Shown: positions 31,412 to 40,423, counted from the first letter of the stretch. The stretch is 64,000 bases of DNA from Puerhibacterium puerhi (GCF_009846865.1 NZ_WUWN01000003.1:1-64000), one strand, 5' to 3'. Numbers and translations: made by a program. The notes: generated by a model not told the origin, from the sequence alone.

Positions 31412-33196
31412 ATGAAGGCAGTTCGGTTCCATGAGACTGGCGGCCCCGAGGTCCTGCGGTACGAGGACGTCGACCAGCCGGCGCCCGGCGCCGGCCAGGT
31501 CCGCGTGCGGGTCGCCGGCTCGGCGTTCAACCCCGCCGACGGCGGGATGCGCGGCGGGTTCCTCCCGATCCCGATCACGCTGCCGCACACGCCCGGCTAC
31601 GACGTCTCCGGCACGGTCGACGCGCTCGGCGAGGGGGTGGAGGGCCTCGCGGTGGGCGACGAGGTCATCGGGTTCATCCCGATGGCCGCGGACGGCTCGG
31701 CGGCGCAGTACGTCGTCGCTCCGGCGGACGCGCTGGTCGAGGCGCCGACGCGCATCCCGCTCGCCGACGCGGCCGGGCTGCCGTCGGTCGGGCTCACCGC
31801 CTGGCAGGCGCTGTTCGAGGCGGGCGGCCTCCAGTCCGGGCAGCGCGTGCTCGTCAACGGGGCCGGCGGTCCGGTCGGCGGGTACGCCGTCCAGCTGGCC
31901 AAGCGTGCCGGCGCGCACGTCGTCGCCACCGCGAGCCCGCGCAGCCGCGAGAGCGTCGTGGCGTCGGGCGCGGACCAGGTCGTCGACCACACGACGACCT
32001 CCGTGCTCGATGCCGTGGACGAGCCCGTCGACGTCCTGCTCAACCTGGCTCCCCTCACCCCGGAGGGGTTCGTCGCCCTGGCGGCGCGGGTCCGCGACGG
32101 TGGCGTGGTCGTCTCCACCACCCCGACCGTGCCGACCCCGAGCGACGAGGACCGCGGCGTGCGCGCCGCCACGATCTTCGTCCACCCGGACGCCGAGGTG
32201 CTCTCCCGGCTCGTCGCCCTGGTCGACAGCGGCGACCTGCACGTGGAGATCGCCCGCCGCGTGCCGCTGAGCGAGCTGCCCACGATCCACGAGCAGGCCG
32301 ACGCCGGCCAGGTCCGCGGCATGGTCGGGGTCGTCCCGCCCGCCGCCTCACGGAGCCCGGCGCGCGCCACCCGCGCCCCGCGGCGCCGCAGCCGGCCCCG
32401 AGACGGGCCGGCTGCGGCGCGGCGAGGTCCTTCTGCACGCCCGGGCGGGGCGTGCGACGCTGGTCGGACATGCTCCGCGAGTGGGGAGGGCCGCGTGGAC
32501 CGCTCCGACGGACAGGCGACCGACGGCATCGTGCTCGGCCTGGTCGACGAGCACCTGGAGCACTTCGCCGCGCACGCGGCGGTCACCCTCGGCAACGGCG
32601 CGTCGTGCAGCATCACGATGCGGTTCGGGCAGGACGTCCGCCGCTCCGCCAGCACCGACCCGGCGGCGGCCGGCTGCGACGAGGTGGAGATCGCGTCGGG
32701 GACCGGCCCCTGCATCGATGCGATGGACGGCGGCGGCGTCATCGTGGTCGACGACGTGCGGGCCAGCCCCCGCTGGCCCGAGTGGACCGACGCCTCCCTC
32801 CGGGCCGGGCTGCTGTCCTCGGGCGCGTTCCCCGGCCATGCCCGCACCGGCACGGGGGTGTCGATGAACGTCTACCGCCCCTGGCCCGGGCCCTGGAGCA
32901 CCGACGACCTGCTGCGCGCCGACGTCTACGCCCAGGAGATGGCCCGGGTGCTGGACCTGTGCACCACCGTCGGCGCGGTGGAGGCTCAACGCCGGGCGCT
33001 GCAGGAGGCGCTGGCCGCGCAGGCCGCGATCGACCGTGCCGTCGGCGCCGTCATGGTGACCAACCGGTGCGACGCGGCCACCGCGCTGACCATCCTCAAG
33101 AGCGGAGCCGGCAACCGGAACGTGGACCTGCCCGACGTCGCGCTCAGCGTGCTCGAAGGGCTGGTCGCACGACCGTCGGCCGCCGACGAGGCATGA
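31412..33196 (+). CDS. NADP-dependent quinone oxidoreductase-like protein, open in frame into a GAF-ANTAR module
   Basis: Residues 1-312 form a complete zinc-independent MDR oxidoreductase (MKAVRFHETGGPEVLRYEDV at the start, cofactor loop NGAGGPVGGYAVQLAK near 150, ending VRGMVGVVPP). Codon 313 (32348-32350) is TCA where homologues of this length would stop; a TGA to TCA change would explain why the frame continues through 48 residues of junk-like Arg/Pro sequence and a terminator hairpin into the GAF-ANTAR protein. As written it encodes 594 residues; I infer two genes with a lost stop or a base error. GGAGCGGAGAG precedes the start. Confidence 0.8.
   Translation: MKAVRFHETGGPEVLRYEDVDQPAPGAGQVRVRVAGSAFNPADGGMRGGFLPIPITLPHTPGYDVSGTVDALGEGVEGLAVGDEVIGFIPMAADGSAAQYVVAPADALVEAPTRIPLADAAGLPSVGLTAWQALFEAGGLQSGQRVLVNGAGGPVGGYAVQLAKRAGAHVVATASPRSRESVVASGADQVVDHTTTSVLDAVDEPVDVLLNLAPLTPEGFVALAARVRDGGVVVSTTPTVPTPSDEDRGVRAATIFVHPDAEVLSRLVALVDSGDLHVEIARRVPLSELPTIHEQADAGQVRGMVGVVPPAASRSPARATRAPRRRSRPRDGPAAARRGPSARPGGACDAGRTCSASGEGRVDRSDGQATDGIVLGLVDEHLEHFAAHAAVTLGNGASCSITMRFGQDVRRSASTDPAAAGCDEVEIASGTGPCIDAMDGGGVIVVDDVRASPRWPEWTDASLRAGLLSSGAFPGHARTGTGVSMNVYRPWPGPWSTDDLLRADVYAQEMARVLDLCTTVGAVEAQRRALQEALAAQAAIDRAVGAVMVTNRCDAATALTILKSGAGNRNVDLPDVALSVLEGLVARPSAADEA
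32383..32420 (+). terminator. terminator-like hairpin inside the fused frame
   Basis: Perfect 16-bp arms around a 6-base loop (CGAGAC), placed just after the expected end of the oxidoreductase. A strong intergenic-type terminator inside an open frame argues that two separate genes were meant. Confidence 0.75.
32495..33196 (+). CDS. GAF and ANTAR domain-containing protein
   Basis: A 233-residue antiterminator-type regulator when started at GTG 32495, which has GGGGAGGG five bases upstream. The GAF domain spans about residues 10-150 (AAVTLGNGASCSITMRF, SGTGPCIDAMDGGGVIVVDD) and the ANTAR three-helix RNA-binding domain about 165-225 (ALQEALAAQAAIDRAVGAVMVTNRCDAATALTIL). Such proteins sense a ligand or redox state and bind tandem hairpins in leader RNAs. 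It lies in the same frame as the upstream oxidoreductase but is likely an independent gene. Confidence 0.85.
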   Translation: MDRSDGQATDGIVLGLVDEHLEHFAAHAAVTLGNGASCSITMRFGQDVRRSASTDPAAAGCDEVEIASGTGPCIDAMDGGGVIVVDDVRASPRWPEWTDASLRAGLLSSGAFPGHARTGTGVSMNVYRPWPGPWSTDDLLRADVYAQEMARVLDLCTTVGAVEAQRRALQEALAAQAAIDRAVGAVMVTNRCDAATALTILKSGAGNRNVDLPDVALSVLEGLVARPSAADEA

Positions 33197-33253
33197 TCCC
33201 GCGGGACGGCGGCCCGGCGTCGACGTCGCGTCCCGGGCCGTCCCGTCCCGCGG
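33197..33253. terminator. bidirectional terminator between GAF-ANTAR and gap
   Basis: Outer arms CCCGCGGGAC and GTCCCGCGGG with an inner GGCCCGG/CCGGGCC pair form a long stem with small bulges between two convergent stops. Confidence 0.6.
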
Positions 33254-33260
33254 GCAGGCC

Positions 33261-34265
33261 TCAGCGCCGCGACCGGGCGATCAGCTCCAGCGTGTCCACC
33301 ACGCGGTTCGAGAAGCCCCACTCGTTGTCGTACCAGGCGACCACCTTGACGTGCCGCCCCTCCACCCGGGTCAGCAGCGAGTCGAAGATCGACGACGCCG
33401 GGTTGCCGACGATGTCCGACGACACGAGCGGGTCCTCCGAGTACTCGAGCACGCCCTTCAGCGGCCCGGCGGCCGCGGCCCGGTAGGCGGCCAGCACGTC
33501 GTCGCGGGTGACGTCGCGCGCCACGGTCGTGTTGAGCTCCACCAGCGACCCCACCGGCACGGGGACCCGGATCGAGTCGCCGGACAGCCGGCCGTCGAGC
33601 TGCGGGAGCACCAGCCCGATCGCCTTGGCGGCGCCCGTCGTCGTCGGCGCGATGTTCAGGGCGGCGGCGCGGGCCCGGCGCGGGTCGCGGTGCGGGCCGT
33701 CCTGCAGGTTCTGCTCCTGCGTGTAGGCGTGCACGGTCGTCATGAAGCCGTGCTCGATGCCGGCCAGCTCGTGCAGCACGAGCGCCAGGGGCGCGAGCGC
33801 GTTGGTGGTGCACGAGGCGTTGGAGACGATCGTGTGGGCGGCCGGGTCGTAGGCGTCGGTGTTGACGCCGTAGGCGACCGTGACGTCGGCGCCGTCCGAC
33901 GGCGCACCGACCAGGACGGTGCGCGCGCCGGCCTCGAGGTGGGCGCGGGCGGCGGACGCCTTCGTGAAGCGCCCGGTCGCCTCCAGCACGACGTCGACGC
34001 CGAGGTCCGCCCACGGCAGGCTCGCGGGCTCGCGCTCGGCGAGCACCGCGATGCGGCGGCCGTCGACGACGAGGGCGTCGCCGTCCACGTCCACCGGGCG
34101 CCCGAGCCGCCCGGCCGTCGAGTCGAAGGCCAGCAGCCGTGCCAGCGCGGCCGGCTCGGTGAGGTCGTTGACGGCGACGACGTCCAGGTCGCTGCCCCGC
34201 TCCAGGAGCGCGCGCAGCACGTTGCGGCCGATGCGGCCGAAGCCGTTGATGGCGATGCGGGTCAT
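33261..34265 (-). CDS. gap: type I glyceraldehyde-3-phosphate dehydrogenase
   Basis: Glycolytic enzyme (334 residues) converting glyceraldehyde-3-phosphate to 1,3-bisphosphoglycerate. The Rossmann loop INGFGRIGRNVLRAL opens the protein, the active-site Cys is in SNASCTTN near residue 148, and WYDNEWGFSNRVVDT closes it. GGGAGGG precedes the ATG. It is not linked to pgk or tpi and the NAD-binding part reads AVNDLTEPAALARLLAFDSTAGRLGRPV, less standard than housekeeping Gap, so it may be a second, specialised copy. Confidence 0.95.
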   Translation of the reverse strand: MTRIAINGFGRIGRNVLRALLERGSDLDVVAVNDLTEPAALARLLAFDSTAGRLGRPVDVDGDALVVDGRRIAVLAEREPASLPWADLGVDVVLEATGRFTKASAARAHLEAGARTVLVGAPSDGADVTVAYGVNTDAYDPAAHTIVSNASCTTNALAPLALVLHELAGIEHGFMTTVHAYTQEQNLQDGPHRDPRRARAAALNIAPTTTGAAKAIGLVLPQLDGRLSGDSIRVPVPVGSLVELNTTVARDVTRDDVLAAYRAAAAGPLKGVLEYSEDPLVSSDIVGNPASSIFDSLLTRVEGRHVKVVAWYDNEWGFSNRVVDTLELIARSRR

Positions 34266-34402
34266 GGGTCCCTCCCGGTGGTTCCTGTCGGACGCCACGA
34301 GGATGTCCGGGACCGACCCGGCGCGGACAGCGGCGCGAGCGCCACGGTCCGCAAGGATCTCGCCAGCCGCCCCGCGCTCCGTCCCGGCGCCGGGCGCGCG
34401 TG

Positions 34403-35359
34403 CTACCCGCCGCGCGCGAAGGTGCGCCGGTACTCGCTCGGCGTCGTCCCCAGGACGCGCTGGAAGTGGCGCCGCAGGTTGGCGCCCGTGCCGAGCCCGA
34501 CGTCGGCCGCCACCTGCTCGACGGAGCGCTCCGAGCGCTCGAGGAGCGCGCGGGCCACGTCGACACGGGCGCGCAGGACCCACTGCATCGGCGTGTAGCC
34601 GGTGTCCTCGACGAAGCGGCGCGAGAACGTGCGCGGCGACACCGCGGCGTGCCGCGCGAGCACCTCCAGGGTCAGCGGCTTGTCGAGCCGGTGCAGCGCC
34701 CACTCGCGGGTCGCGGCGAACCGCTCGCCCAGCGGCTCGGGCACGCTGCGCGGCACGTACTGCGCCTGGCCGCCGCTGCGGTACGGCGCGGCGACCAGGC
34801 GCCGGGCGGCGTGGTTCGACGCCGCCACGCCGAGGTCGCGCCGGACCATGTGCAGGCACAGGTCGATGCCGGACGCCGCGCCGGCCGAGGTGAGCACGCG
34901 CCCCTCGTCCACGAACAGGACGTTCTCGTCCACCGTGACGCGGGGGTACCGCGCCGCGAACGCCCGCGTGTAGTGCCAGTGCGTGGTGGCGCGGCGCCCG
35001 TCGAGCAGGCCCGTGGCCGCCAGGGCGAAGGCCCCGGTCGAGATGGCGGCGAGGTCCGCGCCGCGGTCGTGCGCCGCCACGAGCGCCTCGACGACTGGCG
35101 TCGGGGGGTCCTCGCGGTCGGGGAAGCGGTAGCCGGGCACGAAGACGACGTCGGCCCACCCGAGCGCGTCGAGCCCGTCGGCGACGTGGTACGACAGGCC
35201 GTCGCCGCCGCGCACCAGGCCCGGCGCGGGGCCGCAGACGCGGACCTCGTACGGCATGCTCGGGCGGGTCGTGAAGACCTGCGCGGGGATGCCGACGTCG
35301 AGCGGCTTGGCGCCCTCGAGCACCAGGACGGCGACGCGGCGCAGGCGGGTGGCTGCCAC
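34403..35359 (-). CDS. GlxA family regulator (DJ-1/PfpI plus AraC HTH)
   Basis: A 318-residue regulator with an N-terminal DJ-1/PfpI-like domain (VAVLVLEGAKPLDVGIPAQVF; DLAAISTGAFALAATGLLDGRRATTHW) and a C-terminal AraC double HTH (LTLEVLARHAAVSPRTFSRRFVEDTGYTP; SVEQVAADVGLGTGANLRRHFQRVLGTTPSEYRR). The usual elbow Cys of DJ-1 enzymes is Thr (AISTGAF), so this is a sensor, not an enzyme. Target unknown; it lies between gap and the MocR gene on the same strand. Confidence 0.92.
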   Translation of the reverse strand: MAATRLRRVAVLVLEGAKPLDVGIPAQVFTTRPSMPYEVRVCGPAPGLVRGGDGLSYHVADGLDALGWADVVFVPGYRFPDREDPPTPVVEALVAAHDRGADLAAISTGAFALAATGLLDGRRATTHWHYTRAFAARYPRVTVDENVLFVDEGRVLTSAGAASGIDLCLHMVRRDLGVAASNHAARRLVAAPYRSGGQAQYVPRSVPEPLGERFAATREWALHRLDKPLTLEVLARHAAVSPRTFSRRFVEDTGYTPMQWVLRARVDVARALLERSERSVEQVAADVGLGTGANLRRHFQRVLGTTPSEYRRTFARGG

Positions 35360-35428
35360 GGCGCCAGCGTAGGGCCCGGCGCCGGCTCGTCGGACGGACC
35401 GGCCGGGCGTGCACGGCGCCCCGGTCCG

Positions 35429-36877
35429 TCAGCGCCCCGCCGCGGACACCGCCTCCGCGAGCCGCGTCACGGCCTCGTCGACGCGGGCGTCGGCGAGGTT
35501 GCCGTAGCCGAGCACGAGGGTGCCCGAACGGGGGGCCGGGCGGGCCTGGTAGCGGCGCAGGTCGGCGACGGCGACCTCGCGGTCGGCCGCCGCGCGCACG
35601 ACTGCCGCAGTGTCCGGGGCGCCCGCGCCCAGGTCGAGCAGCAGGTGCAGCCCCGCCGGCAGCCCGCGGACCCGCGCCTCGGGCAGGGCGCGGCCGAGGG
35701 CCGCCACCAGCGCGTCCCGCCGCCGGCGGTACCGGACGCGCGTCGCGCGCAGGTGCCGGTCGTACGCGCCGCCGTCCAGCAGCCGCGCGAACGTCAGCTG
35801 GTCGACCGTCGAGGGACCGTCCGCGACGTCCCGCGCCGCCCGCTCCAGGGGCGTGCGCCACCGCGGCGGCACCACGGCCCAGCCGGTCCCGAACGCGGGC
35901 GCGAGCGTCTTGCTCAGCGAGCCGAGCAGCAGCACGTGCTGGGGGGCGAGGCGCTGCAGGGCTGCCACGGGGCGCCGGTCGTACCGGAACTCCGCGTCGT
36001 AGTCGTCCTCCACGACCAGGCCGTCGACCGCCCGGGCCCACGCCACCACGCGTTGACGGCGCTCCGGCGCGAGCGCCGAGCCGGTCGGGAACTGGTGCGC
36101 CGGGGTCAGCAGCGCGGCGCGCGCCCCGGTGCGCGCCGCGGCGGCGGCGAGGGCGTCGGCGTCCACCCCGTCGTCGTCGACCGGCACGGGGACGGGCTCC
36201 AGCCCGGCCCGGCGTGCCACCTCCCGCAGCACCGGCCAGCTCGGGTCCTCCACGAGCAGGTGCCGGTGCCCGGCGGCGGCGAGCGCCGCGGCGACCAGCG
36301 CCATGCCGCGGGTGGCGCCGTGGGTCAGGACGACGGCCTCGTCCGGCGCGGCGACCATCCGGGCGCGCCGCAGGTGGGCGGCGAGCGCGGCGCGGGCCCG
36401 CGGGTGCCCGCCCCACGGGACGCCGCCGAGGTCGTCGCCCGCCGCGACCGCGAGCGCCTCGCGCGCCGCCCGCAGCCAGGCGTCGCGCGGCACGTGCCGC
36501 AGGTCGGGGACGCCGGGTGCGAGGTCGAACCGGGGCCGGCGGGCGAGCTGCGGGCCGCCTCCGGCCTCTGGGCCGCGCGCCGGGCGGCCGACCTCGGGGA
36601 GCGCGACCTGCGCCGCCACCCGGGTGGCCGACCCGGTGCGCGCCTCGAGCACGCCCTCGGCCACGAGCTGGCCGTACACCTCGGTGACCACCCAGCGGGA
36701 GACGCCGAGCACCTCCGCCAGCCGCCGGCTCGCGGGCAGCGCCGCGCCGGCCGGCGCACGGCCCGTGCGGACGGCGTCCCGCACCGCCCGCTCCAGCTGC
36801 GCGACGCGGCTGCCCGCGCCGTCGAGCTCGAGGAGCGTCTCCCACGCGAGCCGCGAATTGGTCTGGTCGGCGGCCAT
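35429..36877 (-). CDS. MocR/PdxR family regulator (GntR HTH fused to aminotransferase domain)
   Basis: A 482-residue chimera: GntR winged helix at residues about 15-80 (LERAVRDAVRTGRAPAGAALPASRRLAEVLGVSRWVVTEVYGQLVAEGVLEAR) and an aminotransferase class I fold with the PLP Lys in GSLSKTLAPAFGTGW near 325 and DDYDAEFRYDRRPV near 300. MocR proteins sense PLP or an amino compound. It diverges from the aldo/keto reductase gene across 91 bases; PdxR controls vitamin B6 genes, and pyridoxal reductases are aldo/keto reductases, so a B6-related role is a plausible inference. Confidence 0.93.
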   Translation of the reverse strand: MAADQTNSRLAWETLLELDGAGSRVAQLERAVRDAVRTGRAPAGAALPASRRLAEVLGVSRWVVTEVYGQLVAEGVLEARTGSATRVAAQVALPEVGRPARGPEAGGGPQLARRPRFDLAPGVPDLRHVPRDAWLRAAREALAVAAGDDLGGVPWGGHPRARAALAAHLRRARMVAAPDEAVVLTHGATRGMALVAAALAAAGHRHLLVEDPSWPVLREVARRAGLEPVPVPVDDDGVDADALAAAAARTGARAALLTPAHQFPTGSALAPERRQRVVAWARAVDGLVVEDDYDAEFRYDRRPVAALQRLAPQHVLLLGSLSKTLAPAFGTGWAVVPPRWRTPLERAARDVADGPSTVDQLTFARLLDGGAYDRHLRATRVRYRRRRDALVAALGRALPEARVRGLPAGLHLLLDLGAGAPDTAAVVRAAADREVAVADLRRYQARPAPRSGTLVLGYGNLADARVDEAVTRLAEAVSAAGR

Positions 36878-36968
36878 CGAAACGGACCGTACACCCGGAC
36901 CACCACGCCCGTAGCGTCGCTCGCACGGCCCGGCGCCTGCCGCGCCCACCCCGCCCCGAGGAGGACCC

Positions 36969-37952
36969 ATGCAGTACCGCACCGTCGGCGACGGCGAGCA
37001 CGCCGTCGAGGTCTCGACCCTGTGCCTGGGCACGATGTTCTTCGGCACGCGGACCGACGAGGAGACGACCTTCGCGATCCTCGACCGGTTCGTGGAGGCC
37101 GGCGGCACGTTCCTCGACACCGCGAACAACTACAACGCCTGGGTGGGCGGCCACGGCCGGGACAGCGAGGACCTCATCGGCCGCTGGCTCGCGGACCGCG
37201 GCGTGCGCGACCACGTCCGGATCGCCACCAAGCTCGGCGCGGCGAAGAAGGACCCCGCGCTGCCCCTGTCCAACACCCCGCCCACGAACTTCCAGGGCCT
37301 GTCCGGCGAGGTCGTCGACCGCGAGGCGCGCGAGAGCCTGCGCCACCTCGGCGTCGAGCGGATCGACGTGCTCTACGGCCACGTCGACGACCGGGAGACG
37401 CCCCTGGCCGAGACCGTCGCCGCGTTCGGCAAGCTCCAGGCCGAGGGGATCGTGGGGCTCACCGGCATCTCCAACGCCGCGCTGTGGCGCGTCGTCGAGG
37501 CGCGCGAGGAGGCGCGCCGCCAGGGCGTCGCGCCCTACAGCCTGGTGCAGCAGAACCTCACCTACGCCTACCCCGCCCCGGACCCCGGGCGGCACGGCTG
37601 GGCGTCGCCGGAGCTGCTCGACTACGCCCGCTCCACGGGCGCGCCGGGCCGGCCGTCGCTGGCCGTCGTCGCGTACTCGCCCCTGCTGCAGGGCGCCTAC
37701 GTGCGGCCGGACAAGCCGCTCTTCGCGGGCTTCGACCACCCGACCACGCACGCGCGGGTCCGCGCGCTCCGCGAGGTGGCCGCCGAGCTGGGCGCCACGC
37801 CGCACCAGGTGGTGCTGGCCTGGTTGCTCGGCGGCGAGGTCCCCGTGATCCCGGTCGTGGGCGCCAGCAGCGTGGAGCAGCTCGACGAGCTCCTCGGGGC
37901 GGTCGACCTCGAGCTGCCAGCCGAGCTGCGCGCCCGGCTCGACGCCGTCTGA
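36969..37952 (+). CDS. aldo/keto reductase
   Basis: A 327-residue NADPH-dependent carbonyl reductase. The catalytic tetrad is visible: Asp and Tyr in FLDTANNYNAWVGG (about 50-60), Lys in IATKLG near 84 and His in LYGHVDD near 138. The C-terminal VIPVVGASSVEQLDELLGAVDLEL is typical. GAGGAGG lies seven bases before the ATG. Divergent from a MocR regulator. The substrate could be pyridoxal or another aldehyde. Confidence 0.93.
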   Translation: MQYRTVGDGEHAVEVSTLCLGTMFFGTRTDEETTFAILDRFVEAGGTFLDTANNYNAWVGGHGRDSEDLIGRWLADRGVRDHVRIATKLGAAKKDPALPLSNTPPTNFQGLSGEVVDREARESLRHLGVERIDVLYGHVDDRETPLAETVAAFGKLQAEGIVGLTGISNAALWRVVEAREEARRQGVAPYSLVQQNLTYAYPAPDPGRHGWASPELLDYARSTGAPGRPSLAVVAYSPLLQGAYVRPDKPLFAGFDHPTTHARVRALREVAAELGATPHQVVLAWLLGGEVPVIPVVGASSVEQLDELLGAVDLELPAELRARLDAV

Positions 37953-37994
37953 GGTCGTGGCGGGCCATGACGGGTGCGGCACCTCGGGTGCAGC

Positions 37995-38516
37995 ATGACG
38001 GCGAGGCGTGACCACGGGGTGCGGCGGGCGCCCACGCTGGGCGACGTCGCGCGCCGGTCCGGCTACTCGACATCCACCGTGTCGCGGGTCCTCAACGACG
38101 ACGAGCGTGCGAGCCCGGTGGCGCGCGCGGCGGTCCCGGCGGCGATCGCCGAGCTCGCCTACGTCCCGTCCGCCGCCGCACGGGGCCTGGCGTCCCAGCG
38201 CACCGGCATGGTCGGCGTGGTGCTCGGGCCCGCGGCGGTCGGCGCGCTGCCGGACCTCGAGCTGGCCGCCTGGGAGGCCGGCCTCGCGGTCACGGTGGCG
38301 GTGGCTCGCGGACCCGGTCGCGAGGAGCGCGTGCGCTCCATGGTCGGTCGGGTCGACGGCATCGTCGTCGTCGGCGACGCCCTTCCCCGTCGGGTGCTGC
38401 GCCAGGTCGCCGCGCGGGTCCCCGTGGCGCCCCTGGCGCCCGGCCCGGACGGGCGCCTCCCCGCCGCCCGGGTCCGTCGCGCCATGGCCCTCGCCGCGGG
38501 GACCGGGACGTCGTGA
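37995..38516 (+). CDS. truncated LacI family regulator
   Basis: A 173-residue protein with an intact LacI HTH and hinge (LGDVARRSGYSTSTVSRVLNDDERASPVARAAVPAAIAELAYVPSAAARGLASQRTGMVGVVL) but only about 105 residues after it, against about 270 in a full effector domain. The HTH lacks the standard V-S-P-A-T-R spacing (SPVARAA). The end is a clean TGA in unbroken sequence. It may be a natural short DNA-binding protein or an old deletion product. It follows the aldo/keto reductase by 42 bases in the same direction. Confidence 0.75.
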   Translation: MTARRDHGVRRAPTLGDVARRSGYSTSTVSRVLNDDERASPVARAAVPAAIAELAYVPSAAARGLASQRTGMVGVVLGPAAVGALPDLELAAWEAGLAVTVAVARGPGREERVRSMVGRVDGIVVVGDALPRRVLRQVAARVPVAPLAPGPDGRLPAARVRRAMALAAGTGTS

Positions 38517-38563
38517 GCCGAGGGGGCGGGCTGGCGGCAGGCGGCGCATCCGTGCGACGCGCA

Positions 38564-39745
38564 TCAGGTGCGGTGGCGCTCGAACCGCCCGAACAGCGCC
38601 ACCAGGCCGACCAGCACGAGCCCGTAGGCGGCGAACCACGTGGGCAGGCTCGCCCACCAGTCGGCGCTCCAGGGCTCGGGCAGCCGGTGGCCCATGCCGA
38701 CCAGCACCACCCCGACCACGGTGAACATCGCCGTCAGGTGCCACAGGTAGACGGTCATGGCGCGGCGGGCGAGCCCCCGCACCACGGCGCCGCCGCGAGC
38801 CGAGCGCGCCCAGCGCACAAGGACCGGCCGCAGCAGGACGACGGCGCAGACCTGCGCGACGGCCTGGGCGACCACCGGGGCCGTGGGCGGGCCGAGGTTG
38901 GAGATCGCGTCGCCCGGCATGCCGACCATGCTCGGCGGGTACGGACCGAGCAGGACCAGCAGCACCATCGCCGCCAGCCCGGCGAGGACGCCGAGCGCGA
39001 GGACTGCGCGCCCGCCGCCGGCCGCGGGGCGGCGAGCCGCCCGGTCGGTGGCGTAGGCGATGCCCGCCAGGAACGGCACGGTCCACACGAGCAGCAGGTT
39101 CGCCCACGCCAGCCGGTCGGCGCCGGCGGTGAAGCGCAGCAGGTCGACGCCGAGCGGGAGGGCCACCGCGACGGCCAGCGCCCGCCAGCGCCACCGCCGC
39201 CAGGCCGCCTGCAGCATCGGCACGACCGCGAGGAGCACGACCCACAGGCCCAGGAACCACAGCAGCTGCGGCGCCATCCGCGCCAGCCGCAGCACGGCGT
39301 CGTGCGGCACACCGGCGGCGAGCAGGGCGCCCACAGCCACGGCCCACGCCACCGCGAACGCCGCGACGGGCCGGACGACCGCCCGCACCCGCCGCCCCAC
39401 GACCACGGGCCACCGGGGCGCGACGCCCGGCACGCCGGCCGCCCGCTCGTAGGCGGCTGCGGCGCCGGCCGCGAAGAACAGCAGCGGCAGGGCCTGCCCC
39501 ACCCAGGTGAGCACCCACGCCCACCCGTGCCCGAGGGCGTTGCCGACCTGCAGCGTCCGCCCGTCCCAGGCGGCCTCGGCCATCAGCCAGTGCAGCACGA
39601 CGACGCACGTGGTGCCGATGGCGCGCACGGCGTCGACGAACACGTCGCGGCGAGGCTGCAGCCGGGCGGTGGTGGGCGCGGGACCGACGGCCCGGCCGGG
39701 CGGCGCGACGGTCGACGTGCTGGGCGGTGGGGCGAGGCTGACCAC
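38564..39745 (-). CDS. acyltransferase family membrane protein
   Basis: A 393-residue integral membrane protein with about ten helices, of the acyltransferase 3/OpgC-like superfamily. After a Pro/Ala-rich N-terminus comes RRDVFVDAVRAIGTTCVVVLHW, the family R-x-x-x-x-D-x-x-R-A signature with an HW that may hold the catalytic His, and later MTVYLWHLTAMF near residue 340. Such proteins O-acylate exported polysaccharides or antibiotics. GTG start at 39745. Monocistronic. Confidence 0.85.
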   Translation of the reverse strand: MVSLAPPPSTSTVAPPGRAVGPAPTTARLQPRRDVFVDAVRAIGTTCVVVLHWLMAEAAWDGRTLQVGNALGHGWAWVLTWVGQALPLLFFAAGAAAAYERAAGVPGVAPRWPVVVGRRVRAVVRPVAAFAVAWAVAVGALLAAGVPHDAVLRLARMAPQLLWFLGLWVVLLAVVPMLQAAWRRWRWRALAVAVALPLGVDLLRFTAGADRLAWANLLLVWTVPFLAGIAYATDRAARRPAAGGGRAVLALGVLAGLAAMVLLVLLGPYPPSMVGMPGDAISNLGPPTAPVVAQAVAQVCAVVLLRPVLVRWARSARGGAVVRGLARRAMTVYLWHLTAMFTVVGVVLVGMGHRLPEPWSADWWASLPTWFAAYGLVLVGLVALFGRFERHRT

Positions 39746-40036
39746 GGGAGGCCTCCGGGGTGGGGGACGCTGACGTGTCCAGCCTCGTGACCTGGCACGA
39801 CGCGTCCCATGGGCGGCTCCCCCGAGCCTGCCGCCGCCCTCCCCCGCCCGGCTCGGGGGACATCCCCCGCCGCAGCGGTCCGCTCGTGGTCCCCCGGCTG
39901 CGCCACGCCGTCGTCGACGGCCGGCTCGGGTTCGCCGAGGCCAGCCGCCCGCACATCCCTGCGATCGATCGTCCCGGGGCAGAGTGTGGCGCCCACCCTG
40001 CGCCGGCTCACGGTCGCCGGGCGGACGGCCACGCTG

Positions 40037-40411
40037 TCATCGCTGGTCGTGGACCGTGATCGCGTACCCGTCGGGGTCGGCGAAGGTGAAGGTTAGGCCG
40101 AAGGGGCCGTCGGTCGGTGCCGCGAGGATCACCACCCCGGCCGCCGCGAGCTCGTCGTGCAGCCCCTGGGCGTCACTGGCGTGCAGCCACAGAGCGACAC
40201 CGGCGCCGGGGCGCGGGTCGATCGCCTCCAGATCCGTCCCGGGCAACGGGGCCCGGACCGCGAAGGCGATCGGGGTGGTGGTGAAGACGACGGCGCCCGG
40301 CGGACTCATGGGCGCGCGCCGCAACCCCAGGCGGGTCTCGTAGAACCTTGCGGCGGCGTCGACGTCGCGCACCTGCAGGGCGATGAAGTCGGGACCGGTG
40401 ACGGTAGGCAT
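40037..40411 (-). CDS. VOC family protein under MarR control
   Basis: A 124-residue glyoxalase/bleomycin-resistance fold protein: FIALQVRDVDAAARFYETRLGLRRAP at the start, GVALWLHASDAQGLHDELAAAGV in the middle and FTFADPDGYAITVHDQR at the end. The ATG at 40411 was chosen because AAGGAG lies five bases upstream; the GTG at 40417 overlaps that site. It diverges from a MarR gene over two identical operators, so it is probably induced by a compound that MarR senses and may bind or detoxify it. Confidence 0.88.
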   Translation of the reverse strand: MPTVTGPDFIALQVRDVDAAARFYETRLGLRRAPMSPPGAVVFTTTPIAFAVRAPLPGTDLEAIDPRPGAGVALWLHASDAQGLHDELAAAGVVILAAPTDGPFGLTFTFADPDGYAITVHDQR

Positions 40412-40423
40412 GGACACTCCTTG

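Noticed and set aside
33261-39956. A 2231-codon open frame on the minus strand
   Set aside because: Only its last 335 codons are the gap gene. The rest runs antisense or out of frame through recognisable genes (GlxA, MocR, aldo/keto reductase, acyltransferase) and reflects the lack of stops in very GC-rich DNA.
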